Assembly (NCBI GenBank): GCA_038065335.1
Contig: JBBTRD010000039.1
Coordinates: 1-12,493 of the forward strand
Source of the DNA: 2-01-FULL-41-21 sp038065335
GTDB lineage: Bacteria > Patescibacteriota > Minisyncoccia > 2-02-FULL-40-12 > GWA2-44-9
DNA: 12,493 bases
Direction of reading: 5' to 3'
The position numbers and the translations under genes were made by a program. Below, one piece after another: positions 1 through 6,361 of this stretch (position 1 is its first letter; each line of letters begins with the position of its first letter). A model generated the notes under the pieces. The model ran no database searches. It was not told the DNA's origin and saw only the letters and a program-made list of their open reading frames with translations.

Positions 1-159
1 GATGACGTCTTCAAAGTTGAGAATGCCCGATAAATCAAGCATATCGACCGCTGAACCGGATTGCTCCAGAACCGCGGCCACCTTGAGGATGCCCAAAGTC
101 ATAAAGACCCGTTCATCCAACAAGAAAAGCGACGGCGGCACAATCAGGCAGATTTTCAT
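1..159 (-). CDS. B12-binding radical SAM protein, N-terminal fragment
   Basis: This is a partial gene; the 53 N-terminal residues are in the window and the rest lies beyond the left edge. The start MKICLIVPPSLFLLDERVF, followed by TLGILKVAAVLEQSG and a VDMLDL strand, is the typical opening of the cobalamin-binding Rossmann domain that precedes a radical SAM domain. In that family the N-terminus has a 'PPS...LGIL.LAA.L...G..V...D' pattern. The radical SAM CxxxCxxC motif would be downstream and is not visible, so the second domain is inferred. The ATG at 159-157 is preceded by a clear Shine-Dalgarno (AAGAGGT). The gene is divergent from the glycan cluster and its base composition is richer in GC (roughly half) than the first plus-strand gene. 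Such proteins are common beside glycan and lipid clusters, but the substrate cannot be told from this fragment. Confidence 0.8.
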   Translation of the reverse strand, partial: MKICLIVPPSLFLLDERVFMTLGILKVAAVLEQSGSAVDMLDLSGILNFEDVI

Positions 160-163
160 GGAG

Positions 164-170
164 ACCTCTT
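164..170 (-). promoter_or_regulatory. Ribosome binding site of the radical SAM gene
   Basis: Read on the minus strand the sequence is AAGAGGT, then CTCC, then ATG (159-157). It fixes the start of the divergent gene. It contrasts with most plus-strand genes here, which lack such a site. Confidence 0.65.
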
Positions 171-188
171 TGTTAACGACCTTTTATA

Positions 189-194
189 ACTATA
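189..194 (-). promoter_or_regulatory. Possible -10 box for the radical SAM gene
   Basis: The minus-strand reading is TATAGT (5 of 6 matches to TATAAT), about 30 nt before the ATG, leaving room for the Shine-Dalgarno leader. No good -35 hexamer is seen at 16-18 nt, so this is only a candidate. Confidence 0.3.
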
Positions 195-218
195 GCAACA
201 AATAATAATTTGAACATC

Positions 219-247
219 TTGAACAAACACCCTTTTTATTGTACAGT
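219..247 (+). promoter_or_regulatory. Candidate promoter for the 278-7674 gene block
   Basis: TTGAAC (219-224) is separated by exactly 17 nt from TACAGT (242-247), a moderate sigma-70-type match (4 of 6 in each box). A second -10-like box, TATACT (260-265, 5 of 6), lies 12 nt before the ATG at 278 and would give a nearly leaderless mRNA, but it has no good -35. No Shine-Dalgarno is visible before the ATG. The 118-nt AT-rich gap between divergent genes is the natural place for this promoter; which box is used is unknown. Confidence 0.4.
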
Positions 248-277
248 AAATAATACTTATATACTGGAATTTAATAC

Positions 278-1480
278 ATGACCAAACTTTTATATATAGC
301 TAATTTGCGTTTGCCGACGGATAAGGCGCATGGTATTCAAATTATGAAATCTTGCGAGGCTTTTGCTCAATTTGTCAAGGTAGAACTTTTAGTACCACGT
401 CTGATTCCCTTAGTAAAAAAGGATCCATTTTCTTATTATGGTGTAAGAAAAGACTTTACAATCAAAAAGATTCCTGTATTTGAAGTATTAGCATTAACCA
501 GATGGATTTGGGGTTGGCTCGGCTATGTACAGAGTTTTAGTTTTTCAATAGGTGTAATCTTTTATTTATTTTTTAAAAATAAGATGTATGATTCCAACAC
601 AATCTTATACTCAAGAGATTATATGACATTGTTTTTGTTAGCTCTTTTTAAAACTCATCCGGTCGCCGAAATACATGACTATCGATCAAAAAAACCAAAA
701 CGAAGAATAAATTTTATTTTTGAAAGATGTCGAAGGATTATTGTAAATTCAGAAGGGACTCTACAAGCATTACAGAATCATTATCCTGATAATTTACAAT
801 TAAAAAAAGCGCAGGTAGTTTCTAATGGCGTTGATTTTGATTATTTTAATATAAAAGAAACCAAAGAAGTCGCCAGACAAAAACTTGGAATTGATTCAAG
901 CAAAAAAATTATAGGGTATTTGGGACGACTTGAAACCGTGGGTCAAGAAAAAGGCGTCTCCGAGATAATTCAATCTTTTTTGGCAACTAATGAAGACGCG
1001 TTATTGTATATTGTTGGAGGGCCAGAGCATCTCATTAAGAAATATAAGCAGGAATTTAATAATAACGACAAGGTTGTGTTTAGCGGTCAGGTAGATTATT
1101 CTCTGGTTCCTTTGTATCTTAGATCTTTCGATGCCGTTATTGTTTCAACGCCGGAAGGTCAGCACGCTCAAACCACATCGCCTATGAAGCTCTTTGAGTA
1201 TCTGGCATCGGGTAAAGTAATCATTGCTCCCAAAATTCCGACCATTACTAAATATTTGAATGATAATAATTCGATTTTATTTGATCCTAATCCCGTTAGA
1301 GGCCGCGAGGGCTCGCAGCGCGCCTCTGCCTCTAACGGGACCGAAGCCTTGTCCGAAAAAATGAAAATTGCTATATATGATACGGAGTTAGTGGACAAAT
1401 TATCTCAACAATCGTTACACGACGCAAAAAATTATTCATGGCACAACCGGGCCAAATTGATATTAGATTTAATAAAATAA
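278..1480 (+). CDS. Glycosyltransferase family 4 (GT-B fold) with an in-frame insertion
   Basis: A 400-residue retaining GT-B glycosyltransferase that would move a sugar from a nucleotide donor to a growing glycan on the cytoplasmic side. The N-terminal acceptor domain begins MTKLLYIANLRLPTDKAHG; 'SNGVDFDYF' (182-190) leads into the C-terminal donor domain, which begins 'IGYLGRLE' (212-219). The donor-binding region 'SPMKLFEYLASGKVIIAP' spans 301-318. GT4 enzymes normally read 'ILFDPND-EALAEKI' soon after this; here residues 339-354 (PVRGREGSQRASASNG) interrupt that stretch and are encoded by a GC-rich palindrome (1291-1340). The reading frame resumes normally with 'TEALSEKM'. The insertion is surface-loop-like and probably tolerated, but activity cannot be judged. 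Donor and acceptor are unknown. It is first in the plus-strand block, and the next ATG follows its stop after 1 nt. There is no Shine-Dalgarno. Confidence 0.9.
   Translation: MTKLLYIANLRLPTDKAHGIQIMKSCEAFAQFVKVELLVPRLIPLVKKDPFSYYGVRKDFTIKKIPVFEVLALTRWIWGWLGYVQSFSFSIGVIFYLFFKNKMYDSNTILYSRDYMTLFLLALFKTHPVAEIHDYRSKKPKRRINFIFERCRRIIVNSEGTLQALQNHYPDNLQLKKAQVVSNGVDFDYFNIKETKEVARQKLGIDSSKKIIGYLGRLETVGQEKGVSEIIQSFLATNEDALLYIVGGPEHLIKKYKQEFNNNDKVVFSGQVDYSLVPLYLRSFDAVIVSTPEGQHAQTTSPMKLFEYLASGKVIIAPKIPTITKYLNDNNSILFDPNPVRGREGSQRASASNGTEALSEKMKIAIYDTELVDKLSQQSLHDAKNYSWHNRAKLILDLIK
1291..1340. repeat. GC-rich palindromic element inserted in a coding region
   Basis: TCCCGTTAGAGGC (1291-1303) and GCCTCTAACGGGA (1328-1340) are perfect 13-nt inverted repeats around a 24-nt GC-rich centre. 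The centre holds a smaller inverted repeat, GCGAG (1305-1309) with CTCGC (1312-1316). The 48 nt from CCCG (1292) to CGGG (1339) correspond to exactly 16 codons, so the frame is kept. Composition is strikingly different from the surrounding AT-rich gene. The structure resembles intragenic palindromic elements such as the Rickettsia RPEs, but I cannot show that it is repeated elsewhere; no second copy was seen in this window. Confidence 0.75.
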
Positions 1481-1481
1481 T

Positions 1482-2420
1482 ATGAGCAAGAAAGTTTTAA
1501 TATCGGGGGCCAGTGGTTTTATCGGTGCCAACTTGGTCCGTGCTCTTTTGGTGCGTGGTGACGAAGTACATGTTTTAAGTCGACCAGATAGTTTTCGTTG
1601 GAGACTGGATCAGATTAAAAAGAAATTGAAATTTCATAATATCCAAATAAGCGACAAAGAATCTGTTTTAAGAATAGTTAAAGATGTTCAGCCTGAACAA
1701 GTTTTTCATTTGGCTCATTTTGGTGGTAATGCGGGTGAGAATGATTTTGGCTTAATTCAAAAAGTTGTCATTGGAGGAACCGGTGCTCTTTTTGAAGCTT
1801 GTGGTAAGGTCAATTCGGTTAAATCTATAGTTAATGTGGGTAGCTCTTCGGAATATGGAGCTAAACAATCAATAATGAAAGAAAAAATGTTGCTTGAGCC
1901 AAACACGCCCTATGGTTGCGCAAAGGCCTGGGCGACACTGTATGGCCAGTATTTGGCCAGCGAAAAGAATATTCCAATTACAACCTTAAGGCTTTTTTCC
2001 GTGTTTGGCCCTTGGGAATCGCCCCCCCGGTTTATGCCATCAGTGATACTTTCTTGTTTGCGCGGTGTGGCACCTAAAGTTACTAATCCTCTTTTGGTTC
2101 GTGATTTTATTTTTGTTGATGATGTTGTGCGGGCCTGTCTTTTGGTGGCGGATAATCCGCACCCCGGAGAGGTGATTAATATCGGTTTTGGACGGCAAAT
2201 GACTTTAGGAGAGGCCACTGATATTGTTTTAAAGAATATGGGAGCGGGGGTGAGTATCGAGATTGGCGGCGAAGGTCGAAGTTATGATAAAACCGATGTT
2301 GTGTGGCAAGCTGATATTTCCAAAGCAAAAAAATTACTTGGTTGGAAACCAGAGTTTACCCAAAAAGAAGCAATTATTAAGACAATAAAATGGTTCAATG
2401 AAAACAAAAATCTCTATTAA
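1482..2420 (+). CDS. NAD(P)-dependent sugar epimerase/reductase (extended SDR)
   Basis: A 312-residue extended short-chain dehydrogenase/reductase acting on nucleotide sugars. The Rossmann motif GASGFIG (9-15) binds NAD(P). The catalytic triad is visible as S122/S123 in 'VGSSSEYG' and Y144-x3-K148 in 'PYGCAK'. 'LRLFSVFGP' (169-177), 'RDFIFVDDV' (207-215) and a C-terminal 'LLGWKPEFT' (285-293) are family landmarks. The 'TDE' signature of NDP-glucose 4,6-dehydratases is absent at the S122 site, so an epimerase or a 4-ketoreductase (as in CDP-abequose/paratose synthases) is more likely than a 4,6-dehydratase; this is inference. It starts 1 nt after the GT4 stop and its 3' end overlaps the transketolase start, so co-translation is likely. 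The context suggests it finishes the keto-sugar made by the dehydratase/transketolase genes. Confidence 0.87.
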   Translation: MSKKVLISGASGFIGANLVRALLVRGDEVHVLSRPDSFRWRLDQIKKKLKFHNIQISDKESVLRIVKDVQPEQVFHLAHFGGNAGENDFGLIQKVVIGGTGALFEACGKVNSVKSIVNVGSSSEYGAKQSIMKEKMLLEPNTPYGCAKAWATLYGQYLASEKNIPITTLRLFSVFGPWESPPRFMPSVILSCLRGVAPKVTNPLLVRDFIFVDDVVRACLLVADNPHPGEVINIGFGRQMTLGEATDIVLKNMGAGVSIEIGGEGRSYDKTDVVWQADISKAKKLLGWKPEFTQKEAIIKTIKWFNENKNLY

Positions 2421-3228
2421 ATTATTATCCGAGCTAAAACATCATGCCCTAAACGCGCGTCGGGCTGTTGTTTCTACATCAGCCATGGCCGGCTCGGTAC
2501 ATATTGCCTCGGCCCTTTCGCCCATTGATATTTTAACAGCGCTTTATTTTGATGTTCTTAATATTGATTCAAAAGACCCCGGTAATCCTAGACGGGATCG
2601 TTTTATATTAAGCAAGGGACACGGAGGATTGGGTTTGTATTCTGTTCTTGTTGAGAGAGGGTTTATTCCCAAAAAACTTTTAAGTGAATACGGCCAAGAT
2701 GGATCTATCCTGGCGGTGCATCCTGTCTTGGGGTCTGTGCCGGGGATTGAAGCAACCACCGGTTCGCTGGGTCATGGTTTGGGTATGGGTCTGGGCATGG
2801 CTTTGGCCCAGAAACGAGATAAAAAATCGGGACGTGTTTTCGTGTTATTAAGTGACGCCGAATGTGATGAAGGCGCGACTTGGGAAGCCGTTATGCTGGC
2901 CGGACATTTAAAATTGGACAATCTAGTGGTCATTATCGATTACAACAAACTCCAATGCTACGGCAAGGTTAAAGATGTCTTAGATTTGGAACCCTTTGCC
3001 GACAAATGGCTGGCTAATCGTTGGGCGGTGATTGAGGTTAACGGCCACAAATTTGAGGAGCTTATCCCAGCGTTAAGAAATATACCGAAACAAAATAATA
3101 AACCGACAGTAATTATCGCCCACACAATTAGGGGTAAAGGTCTACCTTTTATGGAAAATACGATTGAGGGTTATTACATGAATATTAAGCAAGGCGATTT
3201 AGAAAAAGTATTGGCTACGGTCTATTAA
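2398..3228 (+). CDS. Transketolase, N-terminal (TPP pyrophosphate-binding) subunit
   Basis: A 276-residue stand-alone first half of transketolase, which together with the next gene would form an alpha2beta2-type TPP enzyme transferring a two-carbon ketol unit. Visible family motifs are 'SVHI' with H35 (the 'SGHPG' site), 'LSKGHGGLGLYSVL' (71-84), 'TGSLGHGLGMGLGMA' (121-135), the diphosphate/metal region 'SDAECDEGATWEA' (152-164) followed by 'DYN' (181-183), and 'RGKGLPFMEN' (245-254). The usual GDG of the TPP motif reads SDA, as I recall for some glycan-cluster transketolase halves. The start overlaps the previous gene by 23 nt and has no Shine-Dalgarno; the N-terminus length fits the family. 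The location inside a sugar cluster, away from central metabolism genes, suggests a role in nucleotide-sugar carbon-chain branching rather than the pentose phosphate pathway, though the latter cannot be excluded. Confidence 0.92.
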   Translation: MKTKISIKLLSELKHHALNARRAVVSTSAMAGSVHIASALSPIDILTALYFDVLNIDSKDPGNPRRDRFILSKGHGGLGLYSVLVERGFIPKKLLSEYGQDGSILAVHPVLGSVPGIEATTGSLGHGLGMGLGMALAQKRDKKSGRVFVLLSDAECDEGATWEAVMLAGHLKLDNLVVIIDYNKLQCYGKVKDVLDLEPFADKWLANRWAVIEVNGHKFEELIPALRNIPKQNNKPTVIIAHTIRGKGLPFMENTIEGYYMNIKQGDLEKVLATVY

Positions 3229-3238
3229 TTATAATTTT

Positions 3239-4162
3239 ATGCGCACTGCTTTTGTGGAAGAAATTACAAAATTAGCCAGAGAAGATAAAAATTTATGGCT
3301 TCTGACCGGCGATCTTGGTTTTTCGGTCTTTGATAATTTCCAGAAAGAGTTTCCCGCTCAATATCTAAATGTGGGTGTAGCTGAACAAAATCTAATAAGT
3401 ATAGCTGCCGGACTGGCCATGTCGGGAAAGAAAGTTTTTGTTTATTCTATTTCCACTTTTTTGACCATGCGACCGTTGGAACAAATTCGCAATGATCTTT
3501 GTTATCAAAATTTACCGGTCTATTTAATTGGCGGGGGAAGCACATTTAGTTATAGTATGTTTGGTTGCACTCATTTCCCGTTAGAGGATCTTGGTTTAAT
3601 GCGTCTGTTACCCAATATGGCTGTCATGGCACCTGGTGACCCTCTAGAGGTTCGCGCTTTGATTCGGGATGTATATAGACGCAATAGTCCGGCTTATATT
3701 CGAATTGCTAAAAAAGGGGAGCCGGTTATTCATGCCTCGGATGATGTTATATCTTTGGGTCGGGCGTCAAAAATACGTGACGGTAAAGATATTTCCATTT
3801 TAGTTTCCGGCCGACAATTAGCCAACGCATTATCGGCCGTGACAACTCTCAAAAAAAATAATATAAATTGTCATCTCTTGAGTTTCCATACCATCAAACC
3901 TCTAGATAAACTGGCCATTATAAAAGCGGCCAAAGAGACCAAAGGTATAGTTGTTGTTGAAGAACATTTTAAAAATGGCGGACTTGGTATGGCTGTGGCC
4001 GAAATACTCGCACAGGAAGGATTATCTATTCCGTTGATTAATATCGGTATTGATGACGAATTTCCTAAGGGGTCAGGCAGTCAAGATTATTTTTTAAAAA
4101 AATATGGCCTTTCGCCCGAAGGCATCATTAAGGCCGTAAATAAAATCCTACACCATGAATAA
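3239..4162 (+). CDS. Transketolase, C-terminal (pyrimidine-binding) subunit
   Basis: A 307-residue second half of the split transketolase. The pyrimidine-binding domain carries 'LLTGDLG' (21-27) and the invariant catalytic glutamate E49 in 'NVGVAEQNLISIAAGLA' (44-60), which activates the TPP cofactor. 'GCTHFPLEDLGLMR' (109-122) contains the conserved active-site His. The C-terminal transketolase domain shows 'ISILVSG' (185-191), 'HTIKPLD' (217-223) and 'VVVEEHFKNGGLG' (238-250). The family also includes 1-deoxyxylulose-5-phosphate synthase and pyruvate dehydrogenase beta subunits, but the split pairing with the 2398 gene and 'SLGHG' motifs there indicate transketolase-like chemistry. The start ATG lies 10 nt after the partner's stop and has no Shine-Dalgarno. 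Equal dosage with its partner by co-transcription is expected. Confidence 0.92.
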   Translation: MRTAFVEEITKLAREDKNLWLLTGDLGFSVFDNFQKEFPAQYLNVGVAEQNLISIAAGLAMSGKKVFVYSISTFLTMRPLEQIRNDLCYQNLPVYLIGGGSTFSYSMFGCTHFPLEDLGLMRLLPNMAVMAPGDPLEVRALIRDVYRRNSPAYIRIAKKGEPVIHASDDVISLGRASKIRDGKDISILVSGRQLANALSAVTTLKKNNINCHLLSFHTIKPLDKLAIIKAAKETKGIVVVEEHFKNGGLGMAVAEILAQEGLSIPLINIGIDDEFPKGSGSQDYFLKKYGLSPEGIIKAVNKILHHE

Positions 4163-5114
4163 GATGGCAAATAAATTTAGCAATTTAAAAAGAGAGCTGT
4201 TTCTTGTCCGCCGACTTTTGGAAGAGGGTTACGGACCGCGTTATTGGTGGTCTTATATTAAAAATAGGTTTTTTGGGCGGATGTTCTTGCCTTGGGTGCC
4301 AAAATTTGATTATCAGGCCGATCCGGACCTTGAATTGCATACTATTTGCAACAAAAAAGATCTTTGGATGTTAGTCTGGATGTTGCGCTCTTTTCTTACC
4401 TTGTCAAAATTGAGGCCGGTTATCGTCATAACTGACGACGGAACATTAGATAAGGCCACGGAGAAATTAATTCAAAGCAAGTTTTCTAATGTTAAAATAA
4501 TGTTTAAAGACGAAACCACCAAGAGAATAATGGCCATGCCTGATGTGCCCGAGATTATTAAAAAAGCCAGAAGGGAGTGCCATTTTTTCCTAGATAAATT
4601 AATCAACCCAGTTGTTTTCAGCAAGGCCAAAAAAATTATCATTACCGATACGGACATTCTTTTTTATAAGTTTCCTACCGAGGTGGTAGATTTTGTTAAC
4701 GGAAGAACCAATTATGACGCTTTGGTTCAACGCCAAGGTAAGGGTGAAGTGGAATTTGACTTAATGATGGACGATTTTTATATGGAAAAGTATAAACTTA
4801 AAGAAAGTAATGTCTCGTTTATGAACGGTGGTTACTTGATGATAGATAAAGAAAAGGTCGGCATGAATCAACTGACCGAATTTTTCTCACACACACGAAG
4901 ACCATTGTCGGACTATTTTATTGAAATGGCTGGCTGGGCCTGTATTTTGGGCCAATCAAATTTTGCTTTCCTGCCCCCCGAAAGGTATGCCATTAAAGGA
5001 TTTCTAAACAACGAAATGGTTATGAAACACTACACCAGTCCGCGTCGTTATGAAATGTTTGCCTATGGTATTGACAAAGCCGAGCAGGCAATAAAAACGA
5101 ACTATAAAAATTGA
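4155..5114 (+). CDS. Putative glycosyltransferase, GT-A fold with DTD motif
   Basis: A 319-residue protein that I do not recognise by name. Its core is glycosyltransferase-like: 'LELHTICNKKDLWML' (59-73) and 'PVIVITDDG' (88-96) resemble the nucleotide-binding beta strands of GT8-like enzymes, and 'IITDTDILFY' (162-171) supplies a DxD-type metal/nucleotide-sugar motif (D165, D167). 'SFMNGGYLMI' (221-230) resembles the acceptor-side 'FNSGvlli' segment, and 'MKHYTS' (290-295) a C-terminal conserved histidine. No signal peptide or membrane helix is apparent, so it probably works at the cytoplasmic face. Two starts are possible: ATG at 4155 (8-nt overlap with the upstream gene) or ATG at 4164; neither has a Shine-Dalgarno. 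The stop TGA (5112-5114) lies inside the -35 box of the next gene's promoter. The sugar transferred is unknown; it may use the sugar made by neighbouring genes. Confidence 0.72.
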   Translation: MNKMANKFSNLKRELFLVRRLLEEGYGPRYWWSYIKNRFFGRMFLPWVPKFDYQADPDLELHTICNKKDLWMLVWMLRSFLTLSKLRPVIVITDDGTLDKATEKLIQSKFSNVKIMFKDETTKRIMAMPDVPEIIKKARRECHFFLDKLINPVVFSKAKKIIITDTDILFYKFPTEVVDFVNGRTNYDALVQRQGKGEVEFDLMMDDFYMEKYKLKESNVSFMNGGYLMIDKEKVGMNQLTEFFSHTRRPLSDYFIEMAGWACILGQSNFAFLPPERYAIKGFLNNEMVMKHYTSPRRYEMFAYGIDKAEQAIKTNYKN

Positions 5115-5138
5115 CAGGATTTCCTCTTTTTGTATAAT
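5111..5138 (+). promoter_or_regulatory. Consensus internal promoter driving a leaderless start
   Basis: TTGACA (5111-5116), a 16-nt spacer and TATAAT (5133-5138) are perfect matches to both sigma-70 hexamers. Only 6 nt (5139-5144) separate the -10 box from the ATG at 5145, so transcription should begin at or next to the A of the ATG. The -35 overlaps the stop codon of the preceding gene. This would let the 3-dehydratase and downstream genes be expressed independently of the upstream block. Confidence 0.78.
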
Positions 5139-5144
5139 GACACA

Positions 5145-6347
5145 ATGAAATTTAAATTACCTAAGTTTAGGCCCGTTAAGGATAAGGTTCATTATGGCGG
5201 GGCGGTTATAACCAATAAAGAAATTGAGGCTCTTTTGGCAACCATTAATAAAAATGGCGGTTTTAACTGGACGGTGAGTGAAAAAGGAACTGAATTTGAA
5301 AAGGCCTTAGCCAAGTATACCGGCCACAAGTACACTATTTTTACAAACTCCGGTTCGTCAGCTCTCCTGCTGGGTTTATTGGCTCTAGATTTACCGAAAG
5401 GCTCTTTGGTTGTTCTTCCGGCCACTACTTTTCCAACCGCTTTTAGCTCAATTATCTACGCGGGCTACAAACCACTGGTAATTGATTCTAAAATTGAGAC
5501 TTTTAATATTGATGAGAAGGAGCTCGAAAAAGCCTTTAACAAATTTTCAAACATCAAAGCGGTTATCGCGGTTAATATCGCTGGAAATATTCCTAATTTA
5601 GCTTCAATTTTAAAAATCACCAAAAAACACGGTGCCAAATTGGTTTTAGACAACTGCGATGGTTTTGGGGGTATCTATAACAAAAAACCCGTAGAATCTT
5701 TTGTCGATGTGGCGGCGACATCATTCCACGCCGCTCACATTATTACCACGGGCGAGGGTGGCGCGGTCTTTACCAGTGACCCCAAAATAGCCGCTCTGGC
5801 CAGACAATTCAGGGATTGGGGCCGAGAGGGTGGTGATGATGCCCCGACGGAGCTGGCGGGCTTGCCAGCCGATTATCCCAAGAGATATAGTTACCCGGTT
5901 TTGGGATTTAATCTCAAACCTCTGGAATTGCAAGCGGCCGTTGGTTTGGTTCAATTAAAAAAATTGAACCAATTTAAGAAAATTAGAATAAGTAATTTTA
6001 AACAGCTTTATAGAATATTTTCGAAATACCCCTCCTTGTTTGTTCCTGTTCGGGCTGAAAAAAATGCCGACCCCTGCTGGTTTTCTTTCCCAATATTTAT
6101 TCATGGCGTTCCAAAATCGGCTCTTGTTAATCATTTTTCAAAAAACAATATTGAAACTAGGCCCATCTTTGCCGGCAACATACTGCGTCATCCGATAGGT
6201 AAGGCCCAATCTTTGGGTACTTGTCAGAATGCGGATGAAATACTTAAAAAAGGTTTGTTTATAGGTCTATCGCCACGGACTACACCGAACATGATTAAGT
6301 TTATAGAGAAGACAGTAGATGATTTTGCTCAAATATATCTAAAATAA
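5145..6347 (+). CDS. RfbH/ColD-type PMP-dependent nucleotide-sugar 3-dehydratase (DegT/DnrJ/EryC1/StrS fold)
   Basis: A 400-residue fold-type I enzyme of the DegT superfamily. The cofactor lysine of the aminotransferases is replaced: 'SFHAAHIITTGEGGAVF' (193-209) has H198 where aminotransferases have K. This Lys-to-His change is the hallmark of the C3-dehydratases E1 (RfbH/DdhC) and ColD, which use PMP to remove the 3-hydroxyl of a 4-keto-6-deoxy sugar. 'DNCDGFGG' (169-176), 'RDWGRE' (223-228) and 'YPVLGFNLKPLELQAAVGL' (250-268) are E1-like. Of the four E1 [2Fe-2S] cysteines (C-x57-C-x-C-x7-C), only the first seems kept (C171, 27 residues before H198 as in E1); the equivalents of the other three read G229, D231 and G239. 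So the reaction may be ColD-like, without the iron-sulfur/E3 reductase route. I chose ATG 5145; an in-frame TTG at 5130 precedes the -10 box TATAAT and cannot be in a transcript from that promoter. Confidence 0.87.
   Translation: MKFKLPKFRPVKDKVHYGGAVITNKEIEALLATINKNGGFNWTVSEKGTEFEKALAKYTGHKYTIFTNSGSSALLLGLLALDLPKGSLVVLPATTFPTAFSSIIYAGYKPLVIDSKIETFNIDEKELEKAFNKFSNIKAVIAVNIAGNIPNLASILKITKKHGAKLVLDNCDGFGGIYNKKPVESFVDVAATSFHAAHIITTGEGGAVFTSDPKIAALARQFRDWGREGGDDAPTELAGLPADYPKRYSYPVLGFNLKPLELQAAVGLVQLKKLNQFKKIRISNFKQLYRIFSKYPSLFVPVRAEKNADPCWFSFPIFIHGVPKSALVNHFSKNNIETRPIFAGNILRHPIGKAQSLGTCQNADEILKKGLFIGLSPRTTPNMIKFIEKTVDDFAQIYLK
5946..5972. repeat. Perfect 11-bp inverted repeat inside the dehydratase gene
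   Basis: TTGGTTCAATT (5946-5956) and AATTGAACCAA (5962-5972) flank a 5-nt A loop. It encodes LVQLKKLNQ, which fits the normal protein family sequence after 'LQAAVG', so it may be chance and not an inserted element. Confidence 0.5.
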
Positions 6348-6361
6348 CCCCCTACATATAA

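Noticed and set aside
2..205. A 67-codon plus-strand open frame at the left edge.
   Set aside because: It is the shadow of the minus-strand B12-binding radical SAM gene, whose translation is a clear family match with a Shine-Dalgarno.
3230..3235. TATAAT before the transketolase C-subunit ATG (3239).
   Set aside because: It is only 3 nt from the ATG, too close for the transcript to include the start codon, and there is no -35 at a workable distance. It is probably AT-rich chance.
5130..5144. Upstream TTG start for the 3-dehydratase.
   Set aside because: The codons read through the TATAAT box of a consensus promoter; the ATG at 5145 fits the expected transcript start and the family N-terminus.
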